This document shows, in pieces, positions 8,021-22,063 of a stretch of DNA of 64,000 nt. Below the pieces are notes generated by a model. It was not told the DNA's origin and ran no database searches. It worked only from the letters and a program-made list of their open reading frames with translations. The stretch is from the NCBI RefSeq assembly GCF_001708185.1, contig NZ_MDDN01000001.1:682001-746000 (forward strand), in the 5' to 3' direction. Each line of letters opens with the position of its first letter. The stretch's first letter is position 1. Source of the DNA: Lysinibacillus xylanilyticus. Its GTDB lineage: Bacteria > Bacillota > Bacilli > Bacillales_A > Planococcaceae. Made by a program: the position numbers and the translations under genes.

Positions 8021-8650
8021 TTAAAGCTCGCCTGCTTTTAATTTGCCATGCCACTCTTTAAGGAATGGGATGTCTCCTTCTTTAATAGCGCCTGATTCGT
8101 TAGCTGCTTCAATTAAATAATCAAAGTTTGTTAGCGATACATATTGAATGCCAGCTTCTTCAAATGCTTGTTCAGCACGTGGAAGATTGTATGTGTAGAC
8201 ACAAACAACGCCTAGTACTTCACAGCCTGCAGCGCGTAATGCTTCTACAGCTGTAATTGATGAGCCGCCTGTAGAAACGATGTCTTCTACCACTACAACT
8301 TTTTGACCTGCTGCGTATTTTCCTTCGATTTGGTTACCACGGCCATGTTCTTTTGCTTTAGAACGTACGTAAACCATAGGTAATTCTAAAATATCACTTA
8401 CCCAAGCAGCATGTGGAATGCCTGCTGTTGCTGTACCTGCTACGACTTCTGTTGCGCCAAAGTTTTCTTTAATAAGAGATGCTAAACCGTTTGCTAATTG
8501 TTTACGAATTACAGGGTCAGAAATTGTTAGACGTGTATCACAGTAGATTGGCGATTTAATGCCTGATGCCCATGTGAATAGTTCTGTTGGATTTAATTCT
8601 ACTGCACCTACCTTTAACATAGCGTGTGCGATTTCATTTTGTAATGTCAT
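8021..8650 (-). CDS. pyrE: Orotate phosphoribosyltransferase
   Basis: Makes OMP from orotate and PRPP, the fifth step of UMP synthesis (209 aa). The PRPP-binding loop VVVVEDIVSTGGSS is clear, as is the KSPIYCDTR substrate segment near the N-terminus. I use the ATG at 8648-8650 (MTLQNEIAHAM) because a GGGAGG site sits at the right distance inside the end of pyrF; a start 15 bp further upstream would lack one. It is the last gene of the operon, 2 bp after the pyrF stop, and is followed by a terminator. Confidence 0.96.
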   Translation of the reverse strand: MTLQNEIAHAMLKVGAVELNPTELFTWASGIKSPIYCDTRLTISDPVIRKQLANGLASLIKENFGATEVVAGTATAGIPHAAWVSDILELPMVYVRSKAKEHGRGNQIEGKYAAGQKVVVVEDIVSTGGSSITAVEALRAAGCEVLGVVCVYTYNLPRAEQAFEEAGIQYVSLTNFDYLIEAANESGAIKEGDIPFLKEWHGKLKAGEL

Positions 8651-8652
8651 AT

Positions 8653-11038
<2,386 letters not shown>

Positions 11039-11039
11039 A

Positions 11040-14000
11040 TTAGTGTACTACCTCCGCTTTTGGCATTTGTTCTGCTGTAAATGTCATTGACTCAATAACA
11101 CGTACCATCGCTTCTGCTGTATCTAATGAAGTTAAGCAAGGTACGCCGTTTTCAACTGACTCACGACGGATTCGGAAGCCATCACGTGCCGGTTGCTTAC
11201 CTTTTGTTAATGTGTTGACAACAAGCTGTGCCTCACCGTTTTGAATTAAATCGATTAATGTTTGACCTTTTGCACCGATTTTGCCAACTACATCTGTACG
11301 TACACCTGCTGCTTCGAACGCTTTTGCTGTACCTTCAGTAGCGACAATACGATAGCCTACTGTTGAGAAGCGTTTTGCTAGTGCAATTGCTTCCTCTTTA
11401 TCTTTATCAGACACAGTGAACAATACTGTGCCTTCTGTGCGAATTTCCATACCTGCTGCAACTAAGCCTTTGTAAAGTGCTTTTTCTAATGTTGCATCTT
11501 TCCCCATTACTTCACCTGTTGATTTCATTTCAGGTCCTAGTGTAATGTCTACACGACGTAATTTAGCAAATGAGAATACTGGCACTTTAACGAAGACACC
11601 TTTTTGCTCAGCCGCTAAGCCTGTTGGATAGCCTTGTTCTACGATTGATTTACCAAGGATCGCTTTCGTCGCAATATTCGCCATCGGGATGTTTGTAATT
11701 TTACTTAAGAACGGTACTGTACGAGATGAACGTGGGTTAACCTCGATGACATATACTTCGCCCTGTGAAATAACGTATTGAATGTTCATTAAGCCTACGA
11801 TGCCAAGACCTTTTGCAAGGCGAGTCGTATAATCCACTAACGTATCTTTTTGCGTTTGCGTTAGTTTTTGTGGAGGGTATACAGAGATAGAGTCACCAGA
11901 GTGAACCCCTGCGCGTTCGATATGCTCCATAATACCTGGGATTAATACATTTTCACCGTCACAAATGGCATCTACTTCAATTTCTTGACCCGTTAAGTAG
12001 CGGTCTACTAAAACTGGATGATCAGGAGAGGCTTCTACTGCGTTCTCCATATAGTGTTTTAATTCCTCTTGGTTGTAGACGATTTCCATCGCACGTCCAC
12101 CTAGTACGTATGAAGGACGAACTAGTACAGGGAAGCCTAGACGTTCACTAATAGCAAGTGCTTCTTCCGTAGATACAGCTGTTTGACCTAATGGCTGTGG
12201 AATATTCAAGTCGCGTAATGCTTGCTCGAATTTGTCTCGGTTTTCTGCACGGTCGATATCTTCAAGTGTTGTACCTAGGATCTTCACGCCATTAGCAGCT
12301 AATTTATCAGCAAGATTAATAGCTGTTTGACCACCAAATTGTACAACTACTCCAATCGGTTGCTCTAGGTCGATAATATGCATAACATCTTCGATTGTTA
12401 ATGGCTCGAAGTATAATTTATCTGAAATCGAGAAGTCCGTTGATACTGTCTCTGGATTCGAGTTAATAATAATCGCTTCGTAACCCGCTTCTTGAATTGC
12501 CCATACTGAGTGTACTGTTGCGTAGTCGAATTCTACCCCTTGACCAATACGGATTGGACCAGAACCAAGTACAACAACTGATGGCTTGTCTGATTTAATC
12601 GATTCATTTTCATCCTCATATGTGCCATAGAAGTATGGTGTTTCAGATTCAAACTCCGCTGCACATGTATCGACCATTTTATATACTGGGATAATGCCAT
12701 GTTCTTTACGATATGCATATACTTCCTCTTGAGTTGTTTCCCAAAGCTCAGCAATTTTCTTATCTGCAAAGCCTAGACGTTTTGCTGTACGTAATACGTC
12801 TTTATCGTTTTTATTGTCAGCAAGTGTTTGCTCCATATCTACGATGTTTTTGAATTTATTTAAGAAGAATAAGTCAATTGCAGACCATTCATGAATTTGC
12901 TCAATTGTTACACCGCGACGAAGTGCTTCACCGATGAAGAATAGACGCTCGTCGCCTGCTTTACGAATACGTTTTTCAATCCAAGAATCAGTGTTTTCTT
13001 CTGCATGTTTCAGCTCTAAGTGAACTTGACCTGTTTCAAGAGAACGCACTGCTTTTAGCATCGCTTCCTCAAATGTACGACCAAGTGCCATTACTTCACC
13101 CGTCGCTTTCATTTGTGTACCAAGATTACGCTTTGCAGATTCAAATTTATCGAATGGCCAGCGAGGGATTTTCGCCACGATGTAGTCTAGAGCTGGCTCG
13201 AAGCAAGCATACGTTGAACCTGTTACAGGGTTTTTGATTTCATCTAATGTTAAACCAACTGCGATTTTTGCTGCTAGCTTTGCAATTGGATAGCCTGTTG
13301 CTTTTGACGCTAACGCTGATGAACGAGATACACGTGGGTTTACTTCGATTACATAGTAATTAAAGCTATATGGATCAAGAGCTAATTGTACGTTACAGCC
13401 ACCCTCGATTTTTAGTGCACGGATAATATCTAAAGAGATATTACGTAGCATTTGGTTTTCACGATCCGAAAGTGTTTGCGTAGGTGCAACTACGATGGAG
13501 TCACCTGTATGAATACCAACTGGGTCAACGTTTTCCATGTTACATACAACGATTGCGTTGTCAGCAGCATCACGCATTACTTCATATTCAATTTCTTTAT
13601 AACCAGCGATTGATTTTTCTAGTAAACATTGTGTTACTGGCGAATATTTTAGACCAGATGTCACAATTTCCTCTAGATCTTGATCGTTGTAGCAAATACC
13701 GCCGCCTGTACCCCCAAGTGTGAAGGCAGGGCGAACGATTACTGGGTAGCCAATTTTCGCTACAAAGTTTTTCGCTTCGTCTAGGTTATGGATAATATCT
13801 GATTCAGGTACTGGAGCACCTAGTTCATACATTAAATTACGGAATAGATCACGGTCTTCTGCTTTATGGATTGCCTCTAATTTCGTACCAAGAATTTCAA
13901 TATTAAGCTCATCTAGAATTCCTGATTTATCTAATTCAATGGCCATGTTTAAACCTGTTTGACCACCAAGTGTTGGTAGGATGGCATCTGGGCGCTCTTT

Positions 14001-14237
14001 ACGTAAAATTCGTGATACAAACTCAAGTGTAATTGGCTCAATATATACTTTGTCTGCAATTTCTGTATCTGTCATAATTGTCGCAGGGTTTGAGTTTATT
14101 AAGATAACGCGATAGCCTTCTTCTTTTAGTGAAAGACAAGCTTGTGTTCCTGCGTAGTCAAATTCTGCTGCTTGTCCGATAACGATTGGACCTGATCCGA
14201 TTACTAAAATAGTTTCTATATCTGTACGTTTAGGCAT
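11040..14237 (-). CDS. carB: Carbamoyl-phosphate synthase, large subunit (pyrimidine-specific)
   Basis: 1,065-residue enzyme making carbamoyl phosphate from bicarbonate, two ATP and ammonia delivered by CarA. Two homologous ATP-grasp halves are clear: first half from [17 protein letters not shown], second from [17 protein letters not shown] near residue 560, each followed by a VRPxxxLGG segment. The C-terminal allosteric MGS-like domain covers about the last 130 residues. In Bacilli this copy (also called pyrAB) is the pyrimidine-regulated one. Start overlaps carA by 8 bp. Confidence 0.96.
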   Translation of the reverse strand: MPKRTDIETILVIGSGPIVIGQAAEFDYAGTQACLSLKEEGYRVILINSNPATIMTDTEIADKVYIEPITLEFVSRILRKERPDAILPTLGGQTGLNMAIELDKSGILDELNIEILGTKLEAIHKAEDRDLFRNLMYELGAPVPESDIIHNLDEAKNFVAKIGYPVIVRPAFTLGGTGGGICYNDQDLEEIVTSGLKYSPVTQCLLEKSIAGYKEIEYEVMRDAADNAIVVCNMENVDPVGIHTGDSIVVAPTQTLSDRENQMLRNISLDIIRALKIEGGCNVQLALDPYSFNYYVIEVNPRVSRSSALASKATGYPIAKLAAKIAVGLTLDEIKNPVTGSTYACFEPALDYIVAKIPRWPFDKFESAKRNLGTQMKATGEVMALGRTFEEAMLKAVRSLETGQVHLELKHAEENTDSWIEKRIRKAGDERLFFIGEALRRGVTIEQIHEWSAIDLFFLNKFKNIVDMEQTLADNKNDKDVLRTAKRLGFADKKIAELWETTQEEVYAYRKEHGIIPVYKMVDTCAAEFESETPYFYGTYEDENESIKSDKPSVVVLGSGPIRIGQGVEFDYATVHSVWAIQEAGYEAIIINSNPETVSTDFSISDKLYFEPLTIEDVMHIIDLEQPIGVVVQFGGQTAINLADKLAANGVKILGTTLEDIDRAENRDKFEQALRDLNIPQPLGQTAVSTEEALAISERLGFPVLVRPSYVLGGRAMEIVYNQEELKHYMENAVEASPDHPVLVDRYLTGQEIEVDAICDGENVLIPGIMEHIERAGVHSGDSISVYPPQKLTQTQKDTLVDYTTRLAKGLGIVGLMNIQYVISQGEVYVIEVNPRSSRTVPFLSKITNIPMANIATKAILGKSIVEQGYPTGLAAEQKGVFVKVPVFSFAKLRRVDITLGPEMKSTGEVMGKDATLEKALYKGLVAAGMEIRTEGTVLFTVSDKDKEEAIALAKRFSTVGYRIVATEGTAKAFEAAGVRTDVVGKIGAKGQTLIDLIQNGEAQLVVNTLTKGKQPARDGFRIRRESVENGVPCLTSLDTAEAMVRVIESMTFTAEQMPKAEVVH

Positions 14238-15330
14238 GTTGTTTCCCCTTCCCTGCTTCTACTTCCATCATTTCGATAAATTCATCAAATAAGTGATTTG
14301 AATCTTCTGGACCTGGTGATGCTTCTGGGTGATATTGCACGGTGAAGATTGGATATTTCTTATGGCGTACCCCTTCACAAGTACCGTCATTTAATGCGAT
14401 ATGTGTTAATTCTAAATCTGTATCTTTTAATGAATCGATGTCGATTGCATAGCCATGATTTTGAGATGTTAAATCAGTACGGCCAGTACGTAAATCTTTT
14501 ACTGGATGGTTACCACCGCGGTGACCGAATGGTAATTTGAAGCTTCGTGCACCACATGCTAGTGAGAAGATTTGGTGCCCTAAACAAATACCGAACATCG
14601 GTACTTTTCCGATTAAATTACGAACTGTTTCAATACCTTCTTGCACATCTTCCGGGTTACCTGGGCCGTTAGAAAGCATGATGCCATCTGGATGCCACGC
14701 TAAAATTTCTGCTGCTGAAGTATTGTAAGGTACAACTAGCACATCACAATCACGTTTGTTTAACTCACGAAGAATACCATGTTTCATACCAAAGTCTATT
14801 AATACTACGCGTTTGCCACGACCTGGTGATGGGTAGGCTGCTTTCGGTGATACTTCATGTACATGGTTTGTAATAGCTGGTGTCGCCTGTAATTTTGCCA
14901 CGATTTCGTCAACATTCACTTCCTCATCAGCCGCTGTTAAAATAGCCTTTACTGACCCTTTGCTACGAATAATACGTGTTAATTTTCGTGTATCGATTCC
15001 TTCAATCCCTGGAATATCCTTTGATGTTAAGTACTCATCAACTGTTAAATCACAGCGGAAGTTTGAAGGTGTTTTTGCTAATTCACGAACTACAAAGCCA
15101 CGAATAGCAGGCGTGATTGATTCAAAATCATCACGGTTAATACCGTAATTACCGATTAAAGGGTAAGTTAACGTTACGATTTGTCCGTAGAAAGAAGGAT
15201 CTGAAATTGTTTCCTGATAACCCGTCATCCCTGTTGTAAATACGACCTCACCTTGTGAAGCTCGCTCACTACCGAACGCTGTACCTGTAAATACTGTGCC
15301 ATCTTCTAAAATAAGTAAACGTTTTTTCAT
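14230..15330 (-). CDS. carA: Carbamoyl-phosphate synthase, small subunit (glutaminase)
   Basis: Class I glutamine amidotransferase subunit (366 aa), also called pyrAA, releasing ammonia for CarB. N-terminal CPSase small-chain domain (LEDGTVFTG ... [13 protein letters not shown]) and C-terminal glutaminase domain with nucleophile cysteine in [10 protein letters not shown] and the histidine-glutamate pair in [13 protein letters not shown]. The stop of pyrC overlaps its start by one base (TAATG). Confidence 0.96.
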   Translation of the reverse strand: MKKRLLILEDGTVFTGTAFGSERASQGEVVFTTGMTGYQETISDPSFYGQIVTLTYPLIGNYGINRDDFESITPAIRGFVVRELAKTPSNFRCDLTVDEYLTSKDIPGIEGIDTRKLTRIIRSKGSVKAILTAADEEVNVDEIVAKLQATPAITNHVHEVSPKAAYPSPGRGKRVVLIDFGMKHGILRELNKRDCDVLVVPYNTSAAEILAWHPDGIMLSNGPGNPEDVQEGIETVRNLIGKVPMFGICLGHQIFSLACGARSFKLPFGHRGGNHPVKDLRTGRTDLTSQNHGYAIDIDSLKDTDLELTHIALNDGTCEGVRHKKYPIFTVQYHPEASPGPEDSNHLFDEFIEMMEVEAGKGKQHA

Positions 15331-16607
15331 TACTCTGCCTCCTGGTATACGATATTGCCTTCAAAAATTGTAAGGACTGGCCAACCTTTTGCAACCCATC
15401 CATTGAATGGTGTATTGCGTCCTTTAGATACAAAGCCTTCTGCATCAATTGTTTGTTCTTTATTTAAATCTATTAAAATCATATCTGCTGAAGATCCAAC
15501 TTCTAATGTGCCATATGGTAAATCGAAAATTTGAGCTGCTTTTACAGACATCCAGTCGATCAACTGTTTTAACGTCCATTTCCCTGTTTCTACAAATTGT
15601 GTGTAAAGTAGTGGGAAGGCTGTTTCAAAGCCTACAATGCCAAACGGTGCGCCTACCATGCCACAGCATTTTTCTTCTACTGTATGTGGAGCGTGATCCG
15701 TAGCGATACAATCGATTGTGCCATCTAGTAGAGCTGCGTGAAGTGAGTCTTTATCATCAGCAGCACGTAATGGCGGGTTCATTTTCCAGTTTGCATCATC
15801 TGATGGAATATCCATTTCTTCAAGTAATAAATGATGCGGGCAAACTTCTGCAGTGACACGAATACCCGCTGCCTTAGCGTCTCGTACTGCACGTACAGAT
15901 TCCTTCGTTGACACGTGACATACGTGGTAGCGTGCGCCAGCAGCTTCTGCTAGTAGAACATCACGTGCAATTTGAACGGATTCACAAATCGATGGAATTC
16001 CTGGTAAACCAAGTTCTTGATTACGCTTCCCTTCATGCATAACGCCGTCGTAAATTAATGAGTTGTCTTCACAGTGCGCTACAACTACCACATCATGCTG
16101 TGCCGCATCTTTCATTTGCTCATACATTGTTGATGCAAGCTGGATCCCAACACCATCATCTGAAAATGCAACAGCTCCATGTGCTTTTAATTCTTCAATA
16201 CTCGTGCGAACCTCACCTGAGATGTCCTTTGTTAAAGAGCCGTATGGAAGTACTCGAATGACTGCACTTTCTTTAATAAGACCGTTAATCAACTGCATGT
16301 TTTCTACTGAATCTGGAACTGGTTTTGTGTTTGGCATCGCACAAATAGTTGTGAATCCGCCTTTAGCTGCTGATGCAGAACCTGTAGCAATTGTTTCTTT
16401 ATGTTCAAATCCTGGCTCACGTAAATGTGTGTGTACATCGACAAAGCCTGGTGCCACAACTAAACCTTTACCTTCGATAATTTCTGCGCCTGCTACATTT
16501 ACGTTTTGTCCAATTTCAGTAATTTTGCCATCTACCATAGCGATATTGACTGTTTGTAGCTCGCCTTGTTCATTTAACATTTGTACATTTTGAAGAACCT
16601 TTGTCAT
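15330..16607 (-). CDS. pyrC: Dihydroorotase
   Basis: Zinc enzyme (425 aa) that cyclises carbamoyl-aspartate to dihydroorotate. The first metal motif [10 protein letters not shown] (about 58-67), later histidines in VVAHCED and YHVCHVST, and the catalytic aspartate in IATDHAPHT show a class I, amidohydrolase-type dihydroorotase like that of Bacillus. Starts one base after pyrB ends and overlaps carA by one base. Confidence 0.96.
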   Translation of the reverse strand: MTKVLQNVQMLNEQGELQTVNIAMVDGKITEIGQNVNVAGAEIIEGKGLVVAPGFVDVHTHLREPGFEHKETIATGSASAAKGGFTTICAMPNTKPVPDSVENMQLINGLIKESAVIRVLPYGSLTKDISGEVRTSIEELKAHGAVAFSDDGVGIQLASTMYEQMKDAAQHDVVVVAHCEDNSLIYDGVMHEGKRNQELGLPGIPSICESVQIARDVLLAEAAGARYHVCHVSTKESVRAVRDAKAAGIRVTAEVCPHHLLLEEMDIPSDDANWKMNPPLRAADDKDSLHAALLDGTIDCIATDHAPHTVEEKCCGMVGAPFGIVGFETAFPLLYTQFVETGKWTLKQLIDWMSVKAAQIFDLPYGTLEVGSSADMILIDLNKEQTIDAEGFVSKGRNTPFNGWVAKGWPVLTIFEGNIVYQEAE

Positions 16608-16608
16608 A

Positions 16609-17487
16609 TTATTCTCTCCCCTTTAAAATTGTTTCGACAATAGCCATTCGCGTATATACTCCATTTCGAACTTGCGCGAAAATTCGAGAACGCTCGCATT
16701 CAACTAGCTCTGAAGCAATTTCCACATCACGATTGACCGGTGCTGGATGCATAATAATGGCCTTTTCCTTCATTTGTTTTTCACGTTCAATAGTTAAACC
16801 GTACTCGTTATGATAACTCTCTTTTGAGAAGCTTTTATTAACCTTATGACGTTCATGCTGCACACGAAGTAACATAATCACATCACTTATTTCGATTAAA
16901 TCATCCCAAGAGTGATGTGCTTCGAAACCGCCAGCCCACTCTTCTGGACAAAGAAAATGAACATTTGCCCCCAATCGCTGTAACGCTGATGCATTTGATT
17001 TTGCTACACGGCTATGGGATACATCCCCAGCGATTGTTACATTCAACCCTTCAAAAGAACCAAACTCTTTTTTGATTGTATAAAGATCCAGTAATGATTG
17101 GGATGGGTGTTGACCTGCACCATCACCTGCGTTAATGATTGACACATTAATGCCTTCTAGCAGTTCATTGTAATACTCGTCTTCTTTTGCGCGAATGACT
17201 ACCGCATCCATACCAATCATTTCTAACGTTTTTACCGTATCGTACATTGTTTCCCCTTTAGTGACACTTGAAAAACCCGCATCAAATGGGATAACAATAC
17301 AGCCAACTTTACGCTCTGCCATTTCAAAGCTCGTTTTCGTACGTGTACTCGGTTCAAAAAATAAGTTTGCTACGTTGTATTCTCTAGATAACAATGATGC
17401 TTCACCATTTTCAAAAGCTTGCGCACGATCTAGAATGTGGTTAATTTCTTCAGTTGTTAAATGTTCCATCGATAATAAGTTCTTCAT
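16609..17487 (-). CDS. pyrB: Aspartate carbamoyltransferase, catalytic chain
   Basis: Commits carbamoyl phosphate to pyrimidines by joining it to aspartate (292 aa). Carbamoyl-phosphate site [13 protein letters not shown] (about 43-55), [14 protein letters not shown] and the later [10 protein letters not shown] aspartate-loop are present. No regulatory pyrI follows, as usual for Bacillales. Two ATGs are adjacent; I use the second (17485-17487) because it lies 7 nt from the GGAGG site, while the first (17488-17490) lies only 4 nt away. A PyrR attenuator precedes the gene. Confidence 0.96.
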   Translation of the reverse strand: MKNLLSMEHLTTEEINHILDRAQAFENGEASLLSREYNVANLFFEPSTRTKTSFEMAERKVGCIVIPFDAGFSSVTKGETMYDTVKTLEMIGMDAVVIRAKEDEYYNELLEGINVSIINAGDGAGQHPSQSLLDLYTIKKEFGSFEGLNVTIAGDVSHSRVAKSNASALQRLGANVHFLCPEEWAGGFEAHHSWDDLIEISDVIMLLRVQHERHKVNKSFSKESYHNEYGLTIEREKQMKEKAIIMHPAPVNRDVEIASELVECERSRIFAQVRNGVYTRMAIVETILKGRE

Positions 17488-17562
17488 CATGTAACCTCCA
17501 TTAGATTGTGTTTCATGAACGTCTATGTATAAACGTTCCGTATTCAGTAAGCTGAATATAGT

Positions 17563-17690
17563 AAAAGCCCCGCTGATGTCATCAACGAGGCATAAGGAGG
17601 CGTGACAAACTAGAGCAGAACATATTCCTACGTTTAGCTTGTCTACAACTTCCCTTTTTTTGCCTCTCTGGACAATTCATTAAAAGGTAC
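17563..17690 (-). promoter_or_regulatory. PyrR-dependent attenuator between pyrP and pyrB
   Basis: On the minus strand the conserved PyrR-binding sequence TGTCCAGAGAGGCA lies at 17661-17674, followed by a run and AGGG. About 70 nt downstream is a terminator stem GCCTCGTTGATG/CATCAGCGGGGC (17567-17591) followed by CTTTTACT. This matches the Bacillus anti-antiterminator/terminator layout in which UMP-bound PyrR favours termination. Confidence 0.88.
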
Positions 17691-17701
17691 TACTTATTTA
17701 A

Positions 17702-19030
17702 TTAATCTTCTAAAATTTCTTTCTCTCGCCCTGGTAATACTAAGTTTAAAATCACACCTATAATTGCTGCTAATGCCATACCTTCAAGGGCAAATGACTC
17801 AGAGAATCTAAGTGCAGCACCGCCGATTCCTACTACTAAAATTACAGATGCAATAACCATGTTTCGATTATTCCCAAAGTCTACTTTACTTTCAACTAGC
17901 ATACGTAAACCACTAGACGCGATAATACCAAATAATAAGATTGAAATACCACCAAGAACTGCGGTTGGTATTGTTGAAATTAATGCCATGGCTTTCCCAA
18001 AGAACGACACGACAATCGCAATGACTGCTGCTCCCATGATAACATACACTGAATAGACACGTGTGATTGCTAAAACACCTATATTTTCACCGTATGTTGT
18101 TTTCGGTGGTCCGCCGATTAAGGCACTCAGCAATGTCCCTAAACCATCCCCTAAAATTGATCGGTGAAGGCCTGGATCTTTGACATAATTTCGATTTACT
18201 ACTTTCCCCAAAACTAATTGGTGACCTATATGTTCTGAAATCGTTACGATGACGATTGGTACCATTGCAAGTAAAATTTTAGCTGTAATATTGAATTCAT
18301 AGTCCACACCTGGTATCAAAAAATCCGGTGAAGCGAAAAATGATGCTTCTTTTACTGGAGTGAAATCAACGATTCCAATAAACACTGAGTAGATATATCC
18401 AACAATTAGACCCATCAGAATAGGCATAGCACTTAAAATATTCTTAAAGTATACCGTGAATATAATCGCTGCTAATAAAGTAACTAAAGCCGCTGAAAAA
18501 TGTAATCCACTGTATTGAGATACAGTTTCAACAACCCCCGTTGTCTCATTCACCTGTTCTACATTTATATTCATTGCCATATTTACTGCTGTACCTGACA
18601 GTCCTAAACCAATTACGATAATAACGGGTGCCACAACAATTGGTGGTAGCAAACGCATTAACCATTTATAACCTGTCTTCCAAATGATTAAAGACACAAT
18701 TCCGTAAACTAGGCCGACTGCTAGTGCCCCAATCATCGCATTCCCCGGATTCACACTAGCATTATTTGTATCTAATCCATTCGCTGCAATTAGAATTGGT
18801 GAGATGAAAGCAAATGATGAACCTAGATAGGCTGGTACTTTAAACTGTGTTACTAATAAGAAAACAAGTGTAGCAATCCCACTCGTTAAAAGAGCAATTG
18901 CTGGACTAAGACCTACCAATTGAGGGACTAAGATCGTTGACCCAAACATGGCAAACATGTGTTGGAAACTTAATGTCACTAGTTGGACTGGAGTCGGTTT
19001 ATCCTGAATATCTAATACTGCTTTTGACAT
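17702..19030 (-). CDS. pyrP: Uracil permease
   Basis: Membrane uracil-proton symporter (442 aa) of the UraA/NCS2 family, with about 14 hydrophobic segments. The N-terminal VQLVTLSFQHMFAMFGSTIL and the later GGPPKTTYGENIG are family signatures, the latter at the substrate site. It is the second gene of the pyr operon, 20 bp after pyrR, and precedes the second attenuator, so uptake and synthesis are controlled together. Confidence 0.95.
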   Translation of the reverse strand: MSKAVLDIQDKPTPVQLVTLSFQHMFAMFGSTILVPQLVGLSPAIALLTSGIATLVFLLVTQFKVPAYLGSSFAFISPILIAANGLDTNNASVNPGNAMIGALAVGLVYGIVSLIIWKTGYKWLMRLLPPIVVAPVIIVIGLGLSGTAVNMAMNINVEQVNETTGVVETVSQYSGLHFSAALVTLLAAIIFTVYFKNILSAMPILMGLIVGYIYSVFIGIVDFTPVKEASFFASPDFLIPGVDYEFNITAKILLAMVPIVIVTISEHIGHQLVLGKVVNRNYVKDPGLHRSILGDGLGTLLSALIGGPPKTTYGENIGVLAITRVYSVYVIMGAAVIAIVVSFFGKAMALISTIPTAVLGGISILLFGIIASSGLRMLVESKVDFGNNRNMVIASVILVVGIGGAALRFSESFALEGMALAAIIGVILNLVLPGREKEILED

Positions 19031-19050
19031 AGTGTTTCCTCACTTTATCG

Positions 19051-19626
<576 letters not shown>

Positions 19627-19637
19627 TCATGTGTCCA

Positions 19638-19764
19638 TAAAAAAACCTCTCGAGGCGAATAGCCTGAGAGGGTTGTATACGTGTTTAAATAGCATGTTGA
19701 AAAAATTTGCAGCACAAATTTTAAGCAACACGATCACATGTACCTTCTCAGCCTCTCTGGACTG
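19638..19764 (-). promoter_or_regulatory. PyrR attenuator leader upstream of pyrR
   Basis: Minus-strand CAGTCCAGAGAGGCTGAGAA starts at 19764: the canonical PyrR-binding loop. About 70 nt later comes the terminator, CCTCTCAGGC pairing with GCCTCGAGAGG, followed by seven uridines (19638-19674). The segment between can form the competing antiterminator. Confidence 0.93.
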
Positions 19765-19810
19765 TCATTAAAGGTGAATATTTAGTTAAGTTGTTCATTT
19801 CACTTTCGTT

Positions 19811-19839
19811 AGTATAGACCTTCTTTTACTATCCGTCAA
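19811..19839 (-). promoter_or_regulatory. Sigma-A promoter of the pyr operon
   Basis: Minus-strand TTGACG (19834-19839), 17-bp spacer, TATACT (19811-19816). The -35 box overlaps the stop codon of rluD, so the pyr promoter lies right at the end of the preceding gene. Confidence 0.88.
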
Positions 19840-20747
19840 TGCCTATTTCGTAAATCATTTAATAATTGTTCATAATCAGCAGGAAGTGGTGTTTCAAACT
19901 CGATATATTCGCCAGATGCAGGATGATCGAATCCTAAAATTCCCGCATGTAATACTTGTCCACCGAAGTCTATTGTCTTTTTTGGTCCATATTTTGGATC
20001 ACCAACAAGTGGGTATCCAATATAATTCATATGCACACGAATTTGATGAGTTCGTCCTGTTTCTAAACGACATTCCACTAGTGTATAGTCGCCAAAGCGT
20101 TCAATCACTTCGAAGTGAGTTACTGCATGCTTTCCATTATCAACAACCGCTTGTTTTTGACGATCTTTTTGATCGCGTGCAATAGGTGCATCAATTGTTC
20201 CTTTATCATGTGCAATATGTCCGTGTACTAGCGCAGTATATTTACGAGTCACTGTTTTATTGACTAGCTGATTCACTAACGATTCATGAGCCGCATCATT
20301 TTTAGCAACCATTAATAAACCTGAAGTGTCTTTATCAATACGATGCACAATTCCCGGACGCAGAACACCATTAATGCCTGATAAATCCTTACAATGATAC
20401 ATTAAACCGTTTACAAGGGTACCTGCCATATGTCCAGGTGCTGGATGCACGACCATGCCCTTTGGTTTATTCACAACAAGGACATCCGCATCCTCATAAA
20501 CAATATCAAGGTCCAAGTTTTCAGCAATAACATCTAATGGCTCTGCTTCAGGTACATCTATTTCCACTAGATCTCCTACTTTTACCTTATACTTCGCCTT
20601 GACAGTCTTTCCATTTACTTTAACAATACCTTCAGTAATCCAATTTCCAATTTGTGTACGAGACCATTCTGATTGCACACTTGAAAGCGCCTTATCAATG
20701 CGCTCTCCCTTTTGCTGTTCTTCCATTGAATATGATACTTGCGTCAT
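19836..20747 (-). CDS. Ribosomal large-subunit pseudouridine synthase, RluD family (YlyB)
   Basis: 303-residue pseudouridine synthase that modifies 23S rRNA or another RNA. An N-terminal S4 RNA-binding domain (about residues 14-75, ERIDKALSS ... VKVGDLVEIDVPE) is followed by the catalytic domain with the family motif GIVHRIDKDTSGL, which holds the active aspartate. It overlaps the lspA stop by four bases. The lspA-ylyB-pyrR order is that of Bacillus; the exact target uridine is not shown by sequence. Confidence 0.93.
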   Translation of the reverse strand: MTQVSYSMEEQQKGERIDKALSSVQSEWSRTQIGNWITEGIVKVNGKTVKAKYKVKVGDLVEIDVPEAEPLDVIAENLDLDIVYEDADVLVVNKPKGMVVHPAPGHMAGTLVNGLMYHCKDLSGINGVLRPGIVHRIDKDTSGLLMVAKNDAAHESLVNQLVNKTVTRKYTALVHGHIAHDKGTIDAPIARDQKDRQKQAVVDNGKHAVTHFEVIERFGDYTLVECRLETGRTHQIRVHMNYIGYPLVGDPKYGPKKTIDFGGQVLHAGILGFDHPASGEYIEFETPLPADYEQLLNDLRNRH

Positions 20748-21223
20748 TCTTTCACCTGTTTCTTTTCTTTTTTATCTTCAGCGATTAAACCAATCATTAT
20801 TACCACTACAGCAATTGTTAAAGCTGCATCTGCAATATTGAAGATTGGGAAATCATAATTAATTACCGGAACTAATACATCTATAAAATCGACCACTTCG
20901 CCTCTAAATAAACGATCAATAAAATTACCTATCGCTCCGCCTAATAAGAGCATTAAGCCTACTTGAAAAATAGGTTTCCCCTTTGCCTCTTTATGATAAT
21001 AGTAAATAACGGCACATATAACAACTACAGTGACAATCGTAAATAGCCACATACGTCCTTCAAGCATGCCCCATGCTGCCCCTTTATTTCGATGAGACAA
21101 TATTCCAAACCATGGATCCCATACTGAAATTCGTTCACCAAACTCCATATTTTTCACAATTAGCCATTTTGTCCATTGATCTAATAGGACAACGAATGCG
21201 GCCAATCCATAATATTTATACAC
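20744..21223 (-). CDS. lspA: Lipoprotein signal peptidase (signal peptidase II)
   Basis: Membrane aspartic protease (159 aa) that removes signal peptides from lipidated prolipoproteins. Four membrane helices; the catalytic aspartates are in GNFIDRLFRGEVVDFI and FNIADAALT, and the conserved VKNMxxG and HRNKGAAWG blocks are present. I choose the GTG at 21221-21223 because GGAGG lies 7 nt upstream; the ATG 6 nt earlier is only 1 nt from that site. The protein then starts MYKYYGLAAF, aligning well with known LspA starts. Confidence 0.94.
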   Translation of the reverse strand: MYKYYGLAAFVVLLDQWTKWLIVKNMEFGERISVWDPWFGILSHRNKGAAWGMLEGRMWLFTIVTVVVICAVIYYYHKEAKGKPIFQVGLMLLLGGAIGNFIDRLFRGEVVDFIDVLVPVINYDFPIFNIADAALTIAVVVIMIGLIAEDKKEKKQVKE

Positions 21224-21349
21224 AGTCATTCCTCCGTTCACTCAACATCTAACCTATTCTACCATAACAGCCCATCTCAGAATAACTAATATAGCACGAA
21301 AATATGGCTGAATACTTTATGTGGGGATGATTTTTGCTCCGAAAGCGTT

Positions 21350-21993
21350 TTCTTGTGGGCGTTCGCTTTGCTATCCATCGTTTCGACTCTTCTTTCCGTC
21401 GCTCTCGGCTTTCTTTCCGTCACTTTGACTCTTCTTTCCGTCGCTCTGGGTTTCTTCCGTCGCTTCGTCTCTTCTTTCCGCCGCTCTCGGCTTTCTTTCC
21501 GTCGCTTTGACTCTTCTTTCCCTCGCTCTGGATTTCTTCCGTCGCTTCGTCTCTTCTTTCCGCCGCTCTCGGCTTTCTTTCCGTCGCTCTTTCCGTCGCT
21601 CTGGATTTCTTCCGTCGCTTCGTCTCTTCTTTCCGTCGCTCTCGGCTTTCTTTCCGTCGCTTTGACTCTTCTTTCCGTCACTCTAGCTTTCTTCCGTCGC
21701 TTCGACTCTTCTTTCCGCCGCTCTCGGCTTTCTTTCCGTCGCTTTGACTCTTCTTTCCATCGCTCTGGGTTTCTTCCGTCGCTTCGTCTCTTCTTTCCGT
21801 CGCTCTCGGCTTTCTTTCCGTCGCTTTGACTCTTCTTTCCGTCGCTCTGGGTTTCTTCCGTCGCTTCATCTCTTCTTTCCGTCGCTCTTGGCCTTCTTTC
21901 CGTCGTTCTGGTTTTTCTTTCCGTCGTTTTAACTCTTCTTTCCGTCGTTCTGGCTTTTCTTTCCGTCACTTTGACTCTTCTTTCCGTCGCTTT
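21350..21993. repeat. Tandem array of ~20/21-bp units (about 30 copies)
   Basis: On the plus strand the units read TTTCCGTCGCTCTGGGTTTC-like and TTTCCGTCGCTTTGACTCTTC-like sequences in alternation, with 20-bp and 21-bp versions and one 12-bp unit. Because 20-bp units shift the frame, the same DNA reads as ATERR, SDGKK or RRKES in the minus-strand frames, and long open frames exist on both strands. That is what a pyrimidine-rich tandem array gives by chance; a 238-residue minus-strand ORF (21286-22002) is not annotated as a gene. The array lies between lspA and the symporter terminator. Confidence 0.9.
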
Positions 21994-22002
21994 TGTTCCC
22001 AC

Positions 22003-22045
22003 AAAAAAACTATTGCCATCACTTCATAAGTAATGGCAATAGCTT
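22003..22045 (-). terminator. Terminator of the symporter operon
   Basis: CTATTGCCAT (22010-22019) pairs with ATGGCAATAG (22033-22042); on the minus strand the stem is followed by a run of seven uridines. It ends ~20 bp downstream of the symporter stop. Confidence 0.88.
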
Positions 22046-22063
22046 TTCAATTTCTATTCAAAT

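Noticed and set aside
21286-22002. Long minus-strand ORF with ATERR/SDGKK/RRKES repeats
   Set aside because: 20-bp units shift the frame within the array and long ORFs exist on both strands; no consistent protein repeat, so it is treated as a DNA tandem repeat.
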